DNA of 64,000 nucleotides from Desulfovibrio aminophilus (GTDB lineage: Bacteria; Desulfobacterota; Desulfovibrionia; Desulfovibrionales; Desulfovibrionaceae), in the NCBI RefSeq assembly GCF_023660105.1, contig NZ_JAMHGA010000044.1:186001-250000 (forward strand), written 5' to 3'. The translations under genes and the position numbers were made by a program. Below are positions 27,655-35,480 of this stretch, piece after piece; positions within the stretch are counted from its first letter, which is position 1, and every line of letters begins with the position of its first letter. The notes beneath the pieces were generated by a model. That model saw only the letters and a program-made list of their open reading frames with translations. It searched no databases and was not told the origin of the DNA.

Positions 27655-28767
27655 CTAGCCCATGCTCTCAAGATGGGGCCCGGCGGGGTAGGAACCGAGG
27701 ACCCGCAGGGTGTGACACGTGTTGCGCAGGTGGCTGAGCACGGAGTCGTACTCGGCCTTGGACAGGTCGCACTCCACGTCGGCGAAGAACACGTACTTCC
27801 AGCGCTCGCCCCGGAACGGCCGGGACTCCAGCTTGGTCAGGTTGATGCCGCGCACGGCCAGGGTGTTGAGCACCTCGGCCAGGGCCCCCGGCCGGTCCGG
27901 GGTGGTGAACAGGATCGAGGTCTTGTCGCGGTTGCCGCCCTGGCTCGGCGCGCTGCCGATGACCAGGAAGCGGGTCCAGTTGTCCGGCAGGTCCTCGATG
28001 TGCTCGGCCAGGGTGTTCAGCCCGTGCATGGAGGCCAGCCGGGCGCTGCCCACCACGGCCGCGCCGGAATCGTCCCGGGCGGCGTGCTCGGCGGCGGCCG
28101 CAGTGCTGTTCTCGGGCACGAGGCGGACCTTGGGCAGATGCTCGGTGAGCCAGCGCGAGCACTGTTCCAGGGCCTTGGGATGGGAGGACACGCTGGTGAC
28201 CTCCTCCAGGGAGGCGGCCCGGCTCATGAGGGAGTGGCTGATGCGGCAGTAGAGCTCGGCCTGGATGTAGACCGGATACTGCATGAACAGGTCCACGTTC
28301 TGGCCCACGGTGCCCTGGAGCGAATTCTCCAGGGGGATGACGCCCAGCTCGGCCGCGCCCTCGCTCACGGCCCGGAAAATCTCCTCGAAGGTGCTCTTGG
28401 GCGTAAGCTGGGCCGAGTGTCCAAGGTACTCCTGGGCCGCCAGGTGGGAGAAGGTGCCCTCGGGTCCGAGGAAGACCACCCGCTCGGGCCGCTGCAGGGT
28501 CCGCGAGGAGGAGAGGATTTCACGGTAGATGGCGCGCAGGTGCTTCTCGGGCAGGGGCCCGGGATTGTCGTGCACCAGGCGGGCCAGGAGGTCCTTCTCG
28601 CGGAAGGGCTTGAAGATCTGCTCCTGGGCGTCGGACTTGACCCGGCCAACGGCCAGGCTGACGGCCGCCCGTTGGTTGAGCAGCTCCACGATGCGCTCGT
28701 CCAGGGAGTCGATGCGCTCGCGCAGGTCGGCCAGTCCGCCGGCGTTCTTGTCCGTGGCCTGGTCCAT
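27655..28767 (-). CDS. pheA: Bifunctional chorismate mutase / prephenate dehydratase
   Basis: A 370-residue P-protein: an AroQ chorismate mutase at about 15-95 (LADLRERIDSLDERIVELLNQRAAVSLAVGRVK), prephenate dehydratase at about 100-275 (VVFLGPEGTFSHLAAQEYLG; the catalytic TRF motif appears as WTRFLVIG), and a C-terminal ACT domain with the Phe-sensing ESRP motif (LTKLESRPFRGERWKYVFF). It is therefore expected to be feedback-inhibited by phenylalanine. ATG 28767 follows the upstream stop by 1 nt with AAGGAAGG ahead of it. Confidence 0.96.
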   Translation of the reverse strand: MDQATDKNAGGLADLRERIDSLDERIVELLNQRAAVSLAVGRVKSDAQEQIFKPFREKDLLARLVHDNPGPLPEKHLRAIYREILSSSRTLQRPERVVFLGPEGTFSHLAAQEYLGHSAQLTPKSTFEEIFRAVSEGAAELGVIPLENSLQGTVGQNVDLFMQYPVYIQAELYCRISHSLMSRAASLEEVTSVSSHPKALEQCSRWLTEHLPKVRLVPENSTAAAAEHAARDDSGAAVVGSARLASMHGLNTLAEHIEDLPDNWTRFLVIGSAPSQGGNRDKTSILFTTPDRPGALAEVLNTLAVRGINLTKLESRPFRGERWKYVFFADVECDLSKAEYDSVLSHLRNTCHTLRVLGSYPAGPHLESMG

Positions 28768-28768
28768 G

Positions 28769-29740
28769 TCAGCCTTCCTTGATGTCTTCACGGATGCGCA
28801 TGCCGAAGTGGCGTCCCGCCTCGTCCGTGCGCACGAGAACCTCGTCGCCCTCGCGCAGCGTGACCACGCTCACGGGCTCCCCGCCGGGCTTGGTCAGGCG
28901 GATGGTCTCGGCGTTCTGCAGGAAGACGTGCCCGGTCCGCTCCCCGGCCTTGGCCGTGATGAGCAGCATGGGGCGGACTTCGACCTTGAGCCGTCCCACG
29001 GTGGCGATGCTCGTCTCGCCCGTGGCGTCCACCACGAGCACGTCGCGCCCGGCGGCGAGCTCCTCCAGGTAGCAGGTCTTGTCCCCGGGCAGGGAGCAAT
29101 AGGCGTGCACGGCCCCGGCGTTGACCCGGAAAGGCCGGGCCGCCACGTAGGGGTTGGACTCGGTCTCGGCGTGCACCAGGAAGGTGAAGGCGCTGGAGTC
29201 GCCCACCAGCATGCCCTGGCCCCGCTTCAACATGGAGATGGTGTCCACGCAAACCCGGTGGCCGAGCCCGGCGTGGCGGATTTCCGTGACCACGGCCGGG
29301 ACCAGGGGAACCACGCCCTGGGACAGCTTGACCTCACGCACGATGGTCTTCAGCTCCTTGGCCGCCTCGGGCAGGACCACGAGCACGTCCGCGCCGCGCT
29401 CCAGGATGCCGGCGGCCAGCCGCGCCCGGTCCAGGGACTCCACCTCCAGGGCCACGTCCGGGACCTGGGCCAGGATGTTCTCCACGGGGATGATCTCCCA
29501 GCCCTTGGCCAGGGCCAGCGGCTCCCCGGCCTTGAGGCGGCGCACGGCCTCCTCCTCGTCGACCTTGGAGTCGAGCGCCAGGGAGGGCAGCTCCTCGGGC
29601 GTCAGCACCCGCACCCGGCCCAGGGCGCGCACGTCCTCGACCTTGTCGGCGCTGGCGAGCACGGCGTCCACGCCGGACTCCAGGGCCAGGGTCAGCAGCG
29701 TCTTGTCGAACGGCAGGGCCTTGAAGACGATGGTTTTCAT
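28769..29740 (-). CDS. aroB': 3-dehydroquinate synthase II (archaeal type, AroB')
   Basis: A 323-residue member of the MJ1249-like family, not homologous to classical AroB. In archaea it oxidatively deaminates and cyclises 2-amino-3,7-dideoxy-D-threo-hept-6-ulosonate to 3-dehydroquinate using NAD. Recognisable blocks are TEIRHAGLGHRVCVDTISMLKRGQGMLVGDSS, AETESNPYVAARPFRVNAGAVHAY and YLEELAAGRDVLVVD. Its presence next to the ADH synthase-like aldolase shows this organism enters aromatic synthesis without DAHP. It is separated by 1 nt from both neighbours, so strict co-expression is expected. Confidence 0.93.
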   Translation of the reverse strand: MKTIVFKALPFDKTLLTLALESGVDAVLASADKVEDVRALGRVRVLTPEELPSLALDSKVDEEEAVRRLKAGEPLALAKGWEIIPVENILAQVPDVALEVESLDRARLAAGILERGADVLVVLPEAAKELKTIVREVKLSQGVVPLVPAVVTEIRHAGLGHRVCVDTISMLKRGQGMLVGDSSAFTFLVHAETESNPYVAARPFRVNAGAVHAYCSLPGDKTCYLEELAAGRDVLVVDATGETSIATVGRLKVEVRPMLLITAKAGERTGHVFLQNAETIRLTKPGGEPVSVVTLREGDEVLVRTDEAGRHFGMRIREDIKEG

Positions 29741-29741
29741 G

Positions 29742-30542
29742 CTACTCCTCGCCCGCGATGGCCAGAGCCTCGTCCACGGGCATGTTCTCGTGGACCACGC
29801 CGCGCAGCGCGCGGGTCAGGGCTCCCGGGTCCTTGTGCTGGAAGACGTTGCGGCCCACCGAGAGGCCCGCGCCGCCCGCGGCCACCGAGTCGCGGACCAT
29901 TTCCAGGAAGGCGCGGGTGCTGTTCAGCTTGGGGCCGCCCGCGATGACCACCGGGATGCAGCAGGAGGCCACGACCCGGGCGAAGGTCTCGGGGTCGCCG
30001 GTGTAGGGGACCTTGACCACGTCCGCGCCCAGCTCCATGCCCACCCGGGCGCAGTGGGCCACCACTTCGGGGTCGAACTCGTCGGTGATCTTGGGGCCCC
30101 GGGCGTAGACCATGGCCAGGAGCGGCATGCCCCACTCGTTGGCCCGGGAGGCGATGGTGCCCAGGTCGTGGAGCATGGTCGGCTCGGTCTCGTCGCCCAG
30201 GTTCACGTGCACGGACACGCCGTCCGCGCCCAGGCGGATGGCGTCCTCCACGCTGGCGCAGAGGGCCTTGGCGTTGGGGAAGGGAGAAAGCGTGGTGCTG
30301 GCGGAGATGTGCACGATGAGGCCGATGTCGCGGCCGCGGTTGCGGTGGCCGCAACGGACCAGGCCCTTGTGCATGAGCACGGCGTTGGCCCCGCCGTCGG
30401 CCACGGACGAGACGGCCGAGCGCATGTCCACCAGGCCCTTGATGGGGCCTACGGTGACGCCGTGGTCCATGGGCACGACGATGGTCCTTTGGGTCTCGCG
30501 GTCAAAAATGCGTTCCAAGCGGATGGATTTGCCCAGATGCAT
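29742..30542 (-). CDS. aroA': 2-amino-3,7-dideoxy-D-threo-hept-6-ulosonate (ADH) synthase, AroA'
   Basis: A 266-residue class I aldolase of the FBP aldolase/DeoC-LsrF family, closest to archaeal MJ0400-type ADH synthases. It condenses aspartate semialdehyde with a 6-deoxy-5-ketofructose phosphate unit. Visible are [88 protein letters not shown] (Schiff-base Lys in VKVPY) and [11 protein letters not shown] 30542 is chosen (AGGAGGGA upstream) over an ORF start that would run through the leader hairpin. It is the first structural gene of the aromatic operon. Confidence 0.92.
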   Translation of the reverse strand: MHLGKSIRLERIFDRETQRTIVVPMDHGVTVGPIKGLVDMRSAVSSVADGGANAVLMHKGLVRCGHRNRGRDIGLIVHISASTTLSPFPNAKALCASVEDAIRLGADGVSVHVNLGDETEPTMLHDLGTIASRANEWGMPLLAMVYARGPKITDEFDPEVVAHCARVGMELGADVVKVPYTGDPETFARVVASCCIPVVIAGGPKLNSTRAFLEMVRDSVAAGGAGLSVGRNVFQHKDPGALTRALRGVVHENMPVDEALAIAGEE

Positions 30543-30603
30543 ACCCTGTTCCCTCCTGTTTCTCGCCCCTTTCGGGTGCGGGAGCCCTGGCGGCCGAAAC
30601 AAG

Positions 30604-30699
30604 AAGGGCCGCCGGCTTGCGCCTGCGGCCCTTTCTGAAGAGGCTTGGTTGTCTGCAGAGAACCCTTGTCTACAGTGCACCTCTCCCGAGACCGCAAGC
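30604..30699 (-). promoter_or_regulatory. Aromatic attenuator: terminator with competing antiterminator segments
   Basis: Terminator (minus): AAGGGCCGC (30633-30625) pairs with GCGGCCCTT (30612-30604), then one mismatch, GGC/GCC and a GCAA tetraloop, followed by CTTGTTT. Segment 2, GCTTGCGG (30699-30692, in codons 22-24 of the leader ORF), can pair perfectly over 8 nt with segment 1, CCGCAAGC (30747-30740, codons 6-8), or over 7 nt with CGCAAGC in the terminator apex. The aromatic codons lie between segments 1 and 2, so a ribosome stalled there would block 1:2 and favour 2:3. This is the classical attenuation layout, deduced by hand. Confidence 0.8.
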
Positions 30700-30762
30700 G
30701 CGGGTGCGCCAATAATACCAATAGGTAAAAAAGCTGTTGGCTTGCGGCTTGGAGAAGTTCAT
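30670..30762 (-). CDS. Aromatic leader peptide (FFTYWYYW) of the aro-trp operon
   Basis: A 30-residue ORF, too short for normal gene calling, begins at ATG 30762-30760 and ends at TAG 30672-30670, about 130 nt before aroA'. Residues 11-18 are Phe-Phe-Thr-Tyr-Trp-Tyr-Tyr-Trp (30732-30709), so seven of eight codons specify the three end products of the operon. This is the signature of a ribosome-mediated attenuation leader; the peptide itself probably has no function. A weak GGGATAGG lies 9-16 nt before the ATG. The leader segments and terminator are in the adjacent attenuator entry. Confidence 0.85.
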   Translation of the reverse strand: MNFSKPQANSFFTYWYYWRTRACGLGRGAL

Positions 30763-30771
30763 ACGCAATGG

Positions 30772-30799
30772 CCTATCCCAGCCACCGGCGGGCTGTCAA
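30772..30799 (-). promoter_or_regulatory. Candidate sigma-70 promoter of the aromatic operon
   Basis: On the minus strand TTGACA (30799-30794), a 16-nt spacer and GATAGG (30777-30772). The -35 is perfect and the -10 is poor. Transcription would begin only a few nt before the leader peptide ATG (30762). Confidence 0.45.
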
Positions 30800-31017
30800 C
30801 ATTTTTCTCGGATCAGGCCGATAAATTTTTTTAAAATTCATTATTTCCCTTTTTTGCAGTCGGTCACGGGAGTCAACGCAATTTGCATGGTGTATATTTT
30901 ACATTTTTAGCATTTTATTTCTACAAAGCCTGACATGATTGTTATTATTTTTACATTTTTGGATGACAAGGACCGTGTTTTATTAAACTTCATTAATTAA
31001 TTCAATATATTATAATA
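30800..31017. other. AT-rich divergent intergenic region between the aro operon and amt
   Basis: No gene is seen. The stretch is unusually AT-rich (for example 30890-31015), with many T-runs and TTAATTAATT. It sits upstream of the amt sigma-54 promoter, so it probably holds activator or bending-protein sites. I could not identify a clear NtrC dyad. Confidence 0.5.
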
Positions 31018-31034
31018 TTGGCCCGGCATTTGCT
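31018..31034 (+). promoter_or_regulatory. Sigma-54 promoter of amt-glnK
   Basis: TTGGCCCGGCATTTGCT: GG (31020-31021) and GC (31032-31033) are 10 nt apart, and the match to YTGGCACG-N4-TTGCW has one mismatch. It lies 43 nt before the amt ATG. It implies nitrogen-responsive (NtrC-type) activation. Confidence 0.85.
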
Positions 31035-31076
31035 CTCTCCAGCACAACCATCCCGCACCTTTCAAGGAGGAAGCGT

Positions 31077-32477
31077 ATGTCGTTCATCACGTCGTCCACC
31101 GGATCTCGGCTGAGGGGGGCCCTCTGGGGGGCGGCCCTGTTCGGTCTCGCCCTCGCTCCCACGCTGGCCCTGGCCCAGGATCAGCCCGCCGGGGCCGCCT
31201 CGGCCGCCGAAGCCGCCGTGGAGTATCTCACGCAGACCAACGCCAACATCATGTGGACCCTGATCGCATCAATCCTGGTCATGTTCATGCAGGCCGGCTT
31301 CGCCATGGTCGAGGTGGGCCTGACCCGGGCCAAGAACGCGGGCAACATTCTCATGAAGAACATGTTCGACTTCGCGGCCGGTTCCGTGACCTTCTACATC
31401 CTCGGCTTCGGCCTGATGATGGGCGCGGACCACGCCGGTAGCTTCGGCTTCTCCAACTTCAACCTCTCCGAATGGACCCCGGCCACGCCCGAGGGACTCT
31501 GGGGCTTCACCTTCTGGTTCTTCCAGTGCGTGTTCGCGGCCACGGCCACGACCATCGTGTCCGGCGCCATCGCCGAGCGCACCAAGTTCGTCTCCTACCT
31601 CATCCTGTCCGTGGTCATCACCGGCCTGATCTACCCCATCTCCGGCCACTGGATCTGGGGCGGCGGCTGGCTCTCCAAGCTCGACGCTCCGATGATCGAC
31701 TTCGCGGGCTCCACCGTGGTCCACTCCGTGGGCGGCTGGGTCGCCCTGGCCGGAGCCATCCTCATGGGCCCGCGCATCGGCAAGTACACGCCCGACGGCA
31801 AGTCCCGCGCCATTCCCGGCCACAACATGGCCCTGGTCGCCCTGGGCGTCTTCATCCTCTGGTTCGGCTGGTTCGGCTTCAACCCGGGCAGCACCGTGGC
31901 CGCCCAGGCCAACATCGCCCTCATCGCCGTGACCACCAACCTGGCCGCCTGCACCGGAGCCCTCGGCGCCATGCTCACCGCCTGGGTGCGCTACGGCAAG
32001 CCGGACGTGTCCATGAGCTTCAACGGCGCCCTGGCCGGTCTGGTGGCCATCACCGCCGGCTGCGCCAACGTGAGCCCGGACGGGGCCATGATCATCGGCG
32101 CCATCGCGGGCGTCGTGGTGGTCCTCTCCGTGGACTTCATCGACAAGGTGCTCAAGATCGACGACCCGGTGGGCGCCATCTCCGTGCACGGCGTCTGCGG
32201 CGCGCTCGGCACGCTCTGCGTGGGCCTGTTCGCCAGCCCGGACTACGGCGGGGTCGCCGGACTGTTCTACGGCGGCGGCCTGACCCAGTTCATCAGCCAG
32301 GCCCTCGGCGTGGGCAGCGTGTTCATCTGGGCCTTCGGCGCCGGCCTGGTGGTCTTCTACATCCTCAAGCTGACGGTCGGCATCCGCGTGCCCGCCGAGG
32401 AGGAGATCAAGGGCCTGGACATCACCGAACACGGCCAGGAAGCCTACAGCGGCTTCCAGATCTTCACCACCGAGTAG
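31077..32477 (+). CDS. amt: Ammonium transporter (Amt family)
   Basis: A 466-residue inner-membrane ammonium channel. A signal peptide (about 1-33, ending TLALAQ) precedes 11 expected membrane helices. Visible family blocks are MQAGFAMVEVGLTRAKNAGNILMKN, FFQCVFAATATTIVSGAIAERTKF, DFAGSTVVHSVGGWVALAG (first pore His), ILWFGWFGFNPGS and SVHGVCGALGTLCVGLF (second pore His). AAGGAGG precedes the ATG. It is followed after 33 nt by a PII gene, the usual amt-glnK pairing in which PII gates the channel under nitrogen excess. Expressed from a sigma-54 promoter. Confidence 0.97.
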   Translation: MSFITSSTGSRLRGALWGAALFGLALAPTLALAQDQPAGAASAAEAAVEYLTQTNANIMWTLIASILVMFMQAGFAMVEVGLTRAKNAGNILMKNMFDFAAGSVTFYILGFGLMMGADHAGSFGFSNFNLSEWTPATPEGLWGFTFWFFQCVFAATATTIVSGAIAERTKFVSYLILSVVITGLIYPISGHWIWGGGWLSKLDAPMIDFAGSTVVHSVGGWVALAGAILMGPRIGKYTPDGKSRAIPGHNMALVALGVFILWFGWFGFNPGSTVAAQANIALIAVTTNLAACTGALGAMLTAWVRYGKPDVSMSFNGALAGLVAITAGCANVSPDGAMIIGAIAGVVVVLSVDFIDKVLKIDDPVGAISVHGVCGALGTLCVGLFASPDYGGVAGLFYGGGLTQFISQALGVGSVFIWAFGAGLVVFYILKLTVGIRVPAEEEIKGLDITEHGQEAYSGFQIFTTE

Positions 32478-32510
32478 CCGGAAGCCCGCAATACAAGGAG
32501 GAACTCACCA

Positions 32511-32843
32511 ATGAAGCTCATCATCGCCTACATCCGGCCCGATCGCCTGAACGCGGTCAAGCAGGAGCTGTACGCCAGGGAAATCTACTCCCTCTCCGTG
32601 ACCAACGTGCTGGGAGCCGGACGCCAGAAGGGATTCACCGAAACCTACCGCGGCGTGGTCATGGAAGTGAACCTGCTCAAGAAGGTTCGCCTGGAGATCG
32701 GCGTCAACGACGACTTCCTGGACAAGGCCATCGAGGCCGTCATGAAGGGAGGCCAGACCGGCAAGGAGGGCGACGGAGTGATCTTCGTCCTGGACCTGGC
32801 CCGGGCCCTGCGCATCCGCACCGGCGAGGACGGCATTCTCTGA
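32511..32843 (+). CDS. glnK: PII-family nitrogen regulator lacking the uridylylation tyrosine
   Basis: A 110-residue trimeric PII signal protein. The core MKLIIAYIRPDRLNAVKQEL, the T-loop GRQKGFTETYRG and the C-terminal VLDLARALRIRTGEDG are clear. Residue 51, which is the modified Tyr in YRGAEY-type PII proteins, is Met (YRGVVMEV), and residue 50 is Val instead of Glu. Control by a GlnD-type uridylyltransferase at Tyr51 is therefore impossible, and ATP/ADP/2-oxoglutarate binding alone must switch it. It is co-transcribed with amt and closed by a strong terminator. Confidence 0.95.
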   Translation: MKLIIAYIRPDRLNAVKQELYAREIYSLSVTNVLGAGRQKGFTETYRGVVMEVNLLKKVRLEIGVNDDFLDKAIEAVMKGGQTGKEGDGVIFVLDLARALRIRTGEDGIL

Positions 32844-32860
32844 TCCTCGGCCCGGTCGAC

Positions 32861-32891
32861 AAGGGGGGCGGCTTCGGCCGCCCCTTTTTTT
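32861..32891 (+). terminator. Rho-independent terminator of amt-glnK
   Basis: AAGGGGGGCGGC (32861-32872), TTCG tetraloop, GCCGCCCC then seven T (to 32891). A very stable hairpin. Confidence 0.93.
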
Positions 32892-32909
32892 CGCCCCGCG
32901 CGGGCATGA

Positions 32910-32937
32910 AAAAAGGCGGGGTCGACCCCGCCTTTTT
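32910..32937 (-). terminator. Palindromic terminator after metK
   Basis: A perfect palindrome (AAAAAGGCGGGG centred on TCGA with CCCCGCCTTTTT) lies 27 nt beyond the metK stop. A-run on one side and T-run on the other make it bidirectional. Confidence 0.88.
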
Positions 32938-32963
32938 CTTGATTCAATGCCGCGATCCGCGAG

Positions 32964-34133
32964 CTACAGCTTGCAGGCGGTGCGCAGATCGGCCGCCGCG
33001 TCGGTCTTTTCCCAGGTGAACTCGGGCAGCTCGCGGCCGAAGTGGCCGTAGTTGGTGGTCAGCTTGTAAATGGGACGGCGCAGGTCCAGACGCTTCAGGA
33101 TGAAGTACGGACGGAGGTCGAAGACCTCGCGCACGGCCTTGGTCAGCACGTCGTCGGCCACCTGGCCGGTGCCGTGGGTGGTGCAGACCACGCTGACGGG
33201 ATCGGCCATGCCGATGGCGTAGGCGATCTGGACCTCGGCCACGTCGCCCAGGCCGGCGGCCACGATGTTCTTGGCCACGTAGCGGGCCATGTACGCGCCG
33301 GAGCGGTCCACCTTGGAGGGGTCCTTGCCGGAGAACGCGCCGCCGCCGTGGGCGCCCGCGCCGCCGTAGGTGTCCTGGATGATCTTCCGGCCGGTGAGGC
33401 CGCAGTCGCCCACGGGGCCGCCGATGACGAACCGGCCGGTGGGGTTCACGTAGATCTTCAGCTTGTCGTCGATGAGGTTCTCGGGAAGGGTCTTGAAGAT
33501 GACTTCCTTCTTGATCGCCTCGACGAGGTCGCCGTGGCTGATGGACTCGTCGTGCTGCGCGGAGCAGACCACGTTGTCGATGCGCACGGGCTTGCCGTTG
33601 GCGTATTCCACGGCCACCTGGGTCTTGCCGTCGGGACGCAGGAACTTGAGGACGCCCTCCTTGCGCACCTTGGTCAGGCGCTGGGAGAGCTGGTGGGCGT
33701 AGTAGATGGGCGCGGGCATCAGCGTGGGGGTTTCCTTGCTGGCGAAGCCGAACATCATGCCCTGGTCGCCGGCGCCCTGCTCCTCGGGCTTGGTGCGGTC
33801 CACGCCCTGGGCGATGTCCGCGCTCTGCTTGTCGATGGAGGACATGACCGCGCAGGTGGCGTAGTCGAAGCCCATGTCGGAACTGTTGTAGCCGATGCCC
33901 TTCACCGTCTCTCGGACGATGGCGGGCAGGTCCGCGTAGGCGCTGGTGGTGATCTCACCGGCGATGAAGGCCATGCCGGTGGTGACGAGCGTCTCGCAGG
34001 CCACGCGGGCGTTGGGGTCCGGGCCGATGAGGGCGTCCAGGACGGCGTCGGAGATGGCGTCGGCCACCTTGTCCGGGTGTCCCTCGGTCACGGACTCGGA
34101 AGTGAACATGTAGCGGCTCTTGGGCGAAATCAT
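32964..34133 (-). CDS. metK: S-adenosylmethionine synthetase
   Basis: A 389-residue enzyme making SAM from methionine and ATP. It has [26 protein letters not shown] (ATP/Mg site), [12 protein letters not shown] and [30 protein letters not shown] 34133 is chosen (GGAGGA 7 nt upstream) over longer in-frame starts. It follows panD by 31 nt; no SAM riboswitch is seen upstream of this operon. Confidence 0.98.
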   Translation of the reverse strand: MISPKSRYMFTSESVTEGHPDKVADAISDAVLDALIGPDPNARVACETLVTTGMAFIAGEITTSAYADLPAIVRETVKGIGYNSSDMGFDYATCAVMSSIDKQSADIAQGVDRTKPEEQGAGDQGMMFGFASKETPTLMPAPIYYAHQLSQRLTKVRKEGVLKFLRPDGKTQVAVEYANGKPVRIDNVVCSAQHDESISHGDLVEAIKKEVIFKTLPENLIDDKLKIYVNPTGRFVIGGPVGDCGLTGRKIIQDTYGGAGAHGGGAFSGKDPSKVDRSGAYMARYVAKNIVAAGLGDVAEVQIAYAIGMADPVSVVCTTHGTGQVADDVLTKAVREVFDLRPYFILKRLDLRRPIYKLTTNYGHFGRELPEFTWEKTDAAADLRTACKL

Positions 34134-34164
34134 GCAGTCCTCCAGTATATCAGGTAATGATTCA

Positions 34165-34518
34165 TCAGCGGGCCGCCTCGGGCCTGTTGGCGGCACCCAC
34201 ACGTATGACCCTGGGCTTGTGGCTCGCGATCTCGTGCGGCTCAAGCTCCAGGTATGTCACCAGGATGACTCTCTGCCCGGGCTCGCCCTTGTGCGCGGCG
34301 GCCCCGTTCAGGCAGATCTCTCCCGGATTTCCGGGGATGGCGTAGGTGGTCAGCCGCTCCCCGTTGTCCAGGTTGTACACGTCGATTCGCTCGTAGGGCA
34401 GGATTCCCACCGCGTCGAGCAGGGCCGGGTCCACGGAGATGCTGCCCTCGTATTCCAGGTTGAGGGACGTGAGGGTCGCTCCGTGGATCTTGGCGCTCAT
34501 GAACGTACGTCTGGGCAT
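34165..34518 (-). CDS. panD: Aspartate 1-decarboxylase proenzyme
   Basis: A 117-residue proenzyme that self-cleaves to form a pyruvoyl group and makes beta-alanine for pantothenate. [31 protein letters not shown] contains the cleavage site Gly25-Ser26 with Tyr/Glu before it, and [26 protein letters not shown] matches the family. It lies 6 nt after panC, so both pantothenate precursor steps are co-transcribed. Confidence 0.96.
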   Translation of the reverse strand: MPRRTFMSAKIHGATLTSLNLEYEGSISVDPALLDAVGILPYERIDVYNLDNGERLTTYAIPGNPGEICLNGAAAHKGEPGQRVILVTYLELEPHEIASHKPRVIRVGAANRPEAAR

Positions 34519-34524
34519 GAACTT

Positions 34525-35373
34525 TTAAACCTCGAGAAGGATATTGTCTATAAGGCGGGCTTTACTCATGTGCAAGGCCACGGCCAGGAGCGCCCGGCCG
34601 CGGATTTCCGTCACCGGCTCCATCGAGTCGGGGTCCACGACCTCGGCGTAGTCCAGCCGGGACATGGGCATCTGCTCGGCGTAGAAGGCGCGCAGCCGGG
34701 CCGTGAGGTCGGCCACGGAACGCAGGCCGCCCCCCGCCCACTCGGACGCCGCCAGGAGCCCCTTGCGGATGGCCGGGGCCGCCCGCCGCTCCTCGGGCGT
34801 GAGGTAGACGTTGCGCGAGCTCAGGGCCAGGCCGTCGTCCTCGCGCACGATGGGCCGTCCGACAACTTCCAGCGGGAAGTTCAGGTCGCGGACCATGCGC
34901 CGGATCAGGGCCAGCTGCTGGAAGTCCTTCTCCCCGAACGCGGCGAAGCTCGGCTGGGTCAGGAGGAAGAGCTTGCCGACCACCGTGGCCACGCCCCGGA
35001 AGTGAATCGGCCGGGTGGCCGCGCACAGCCCCCGGGCCAGGCTCGGCACCTCGATCCAGGTGGCATGGTCCGGGGCGTACATGGCCCCGGGATCGGGCGT
35101 GAAGAGCAGATCGACGCCGTGCTCGCGGGCCAAGGCCGCGTCGCGCTCGGGATCGCGCGGGTAGCGGGCCAGATCCTCGTTGGGGCCGAACTGCGTGGGG
35201 TTGACGAACAGGGAGACCACCAGCCGGTCCGCCCTGGACCTGGCGTAGTCCATGAGCGAGAGATGCCCGGCGTGAAAGTAGCCCATTGTGGGAACCAGAC
35301 CGACGACAAGGCCCCCGGACCGCCAGTTCAGGCAGGTCCTCTGGAGCGCGAGGGGATCGCGGATGATGTCCAT
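34525..35373 (-). CDS. panC: Pantoate-beta-alanine ligase (pantothenate synthetase)
   Basis: A 282-residue ATP-dependent ligase. PTMGYFHAGHLSLMDYAR carries the HxGH nucleotide motif, and VSLFVNPTQFGPNEDLARYPR, FRGVATVVGKLF, FGEKDFQQLALIRRMV and DGLALSSRNVYL (KMSKS-like) are all present. First gene of panC-panD-metK. An upstream TTGACA (35464-35459, minus) could be its -35 element. Confidence 0.97.
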   Translation of the reverse strand: MDIIRDPLALQRTCLNWRSGGLVVGLVPTMGYFHAGHLSLMDYARSRADRLVVSLFVNPTQFGPNEDLARYPRDPERDAALAREHGVDLLFTPDPGAMYAPDHATWIEVPSLARGLCAATRPIHFRGVATVVGKLFLLTQPSFAAFGEKDFQQLALIRRMVRDLNFPLEVVGRPIVREDDGLALSSRNVYLTPEERRAAPAIRKGLLAASEWAGGGLRSVADLTARLRAFYAEQMPMSRLDYAEVVDPDSMEPVTEIRGRALLAVALHMSKARLIDNILLEV

Positions 35374-35480
35374 AACTGGGCTTGCAGCTACCCCCTTTTG
35401 GCGGCCTTGTCCACATCACCGGGGCCGGGGCCCCTGAATCCTCTTGAGCAAACAGGTTTGTCAAGATAAAGACAGGGGTT

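Noticed and set aside
34134-35480. SAM riboswitch for metK
   Set aside because: metK is third in the panC-panD-metK operon with a 31-nt gap before it, and no riboswitch-like folded leader is seen above panC.
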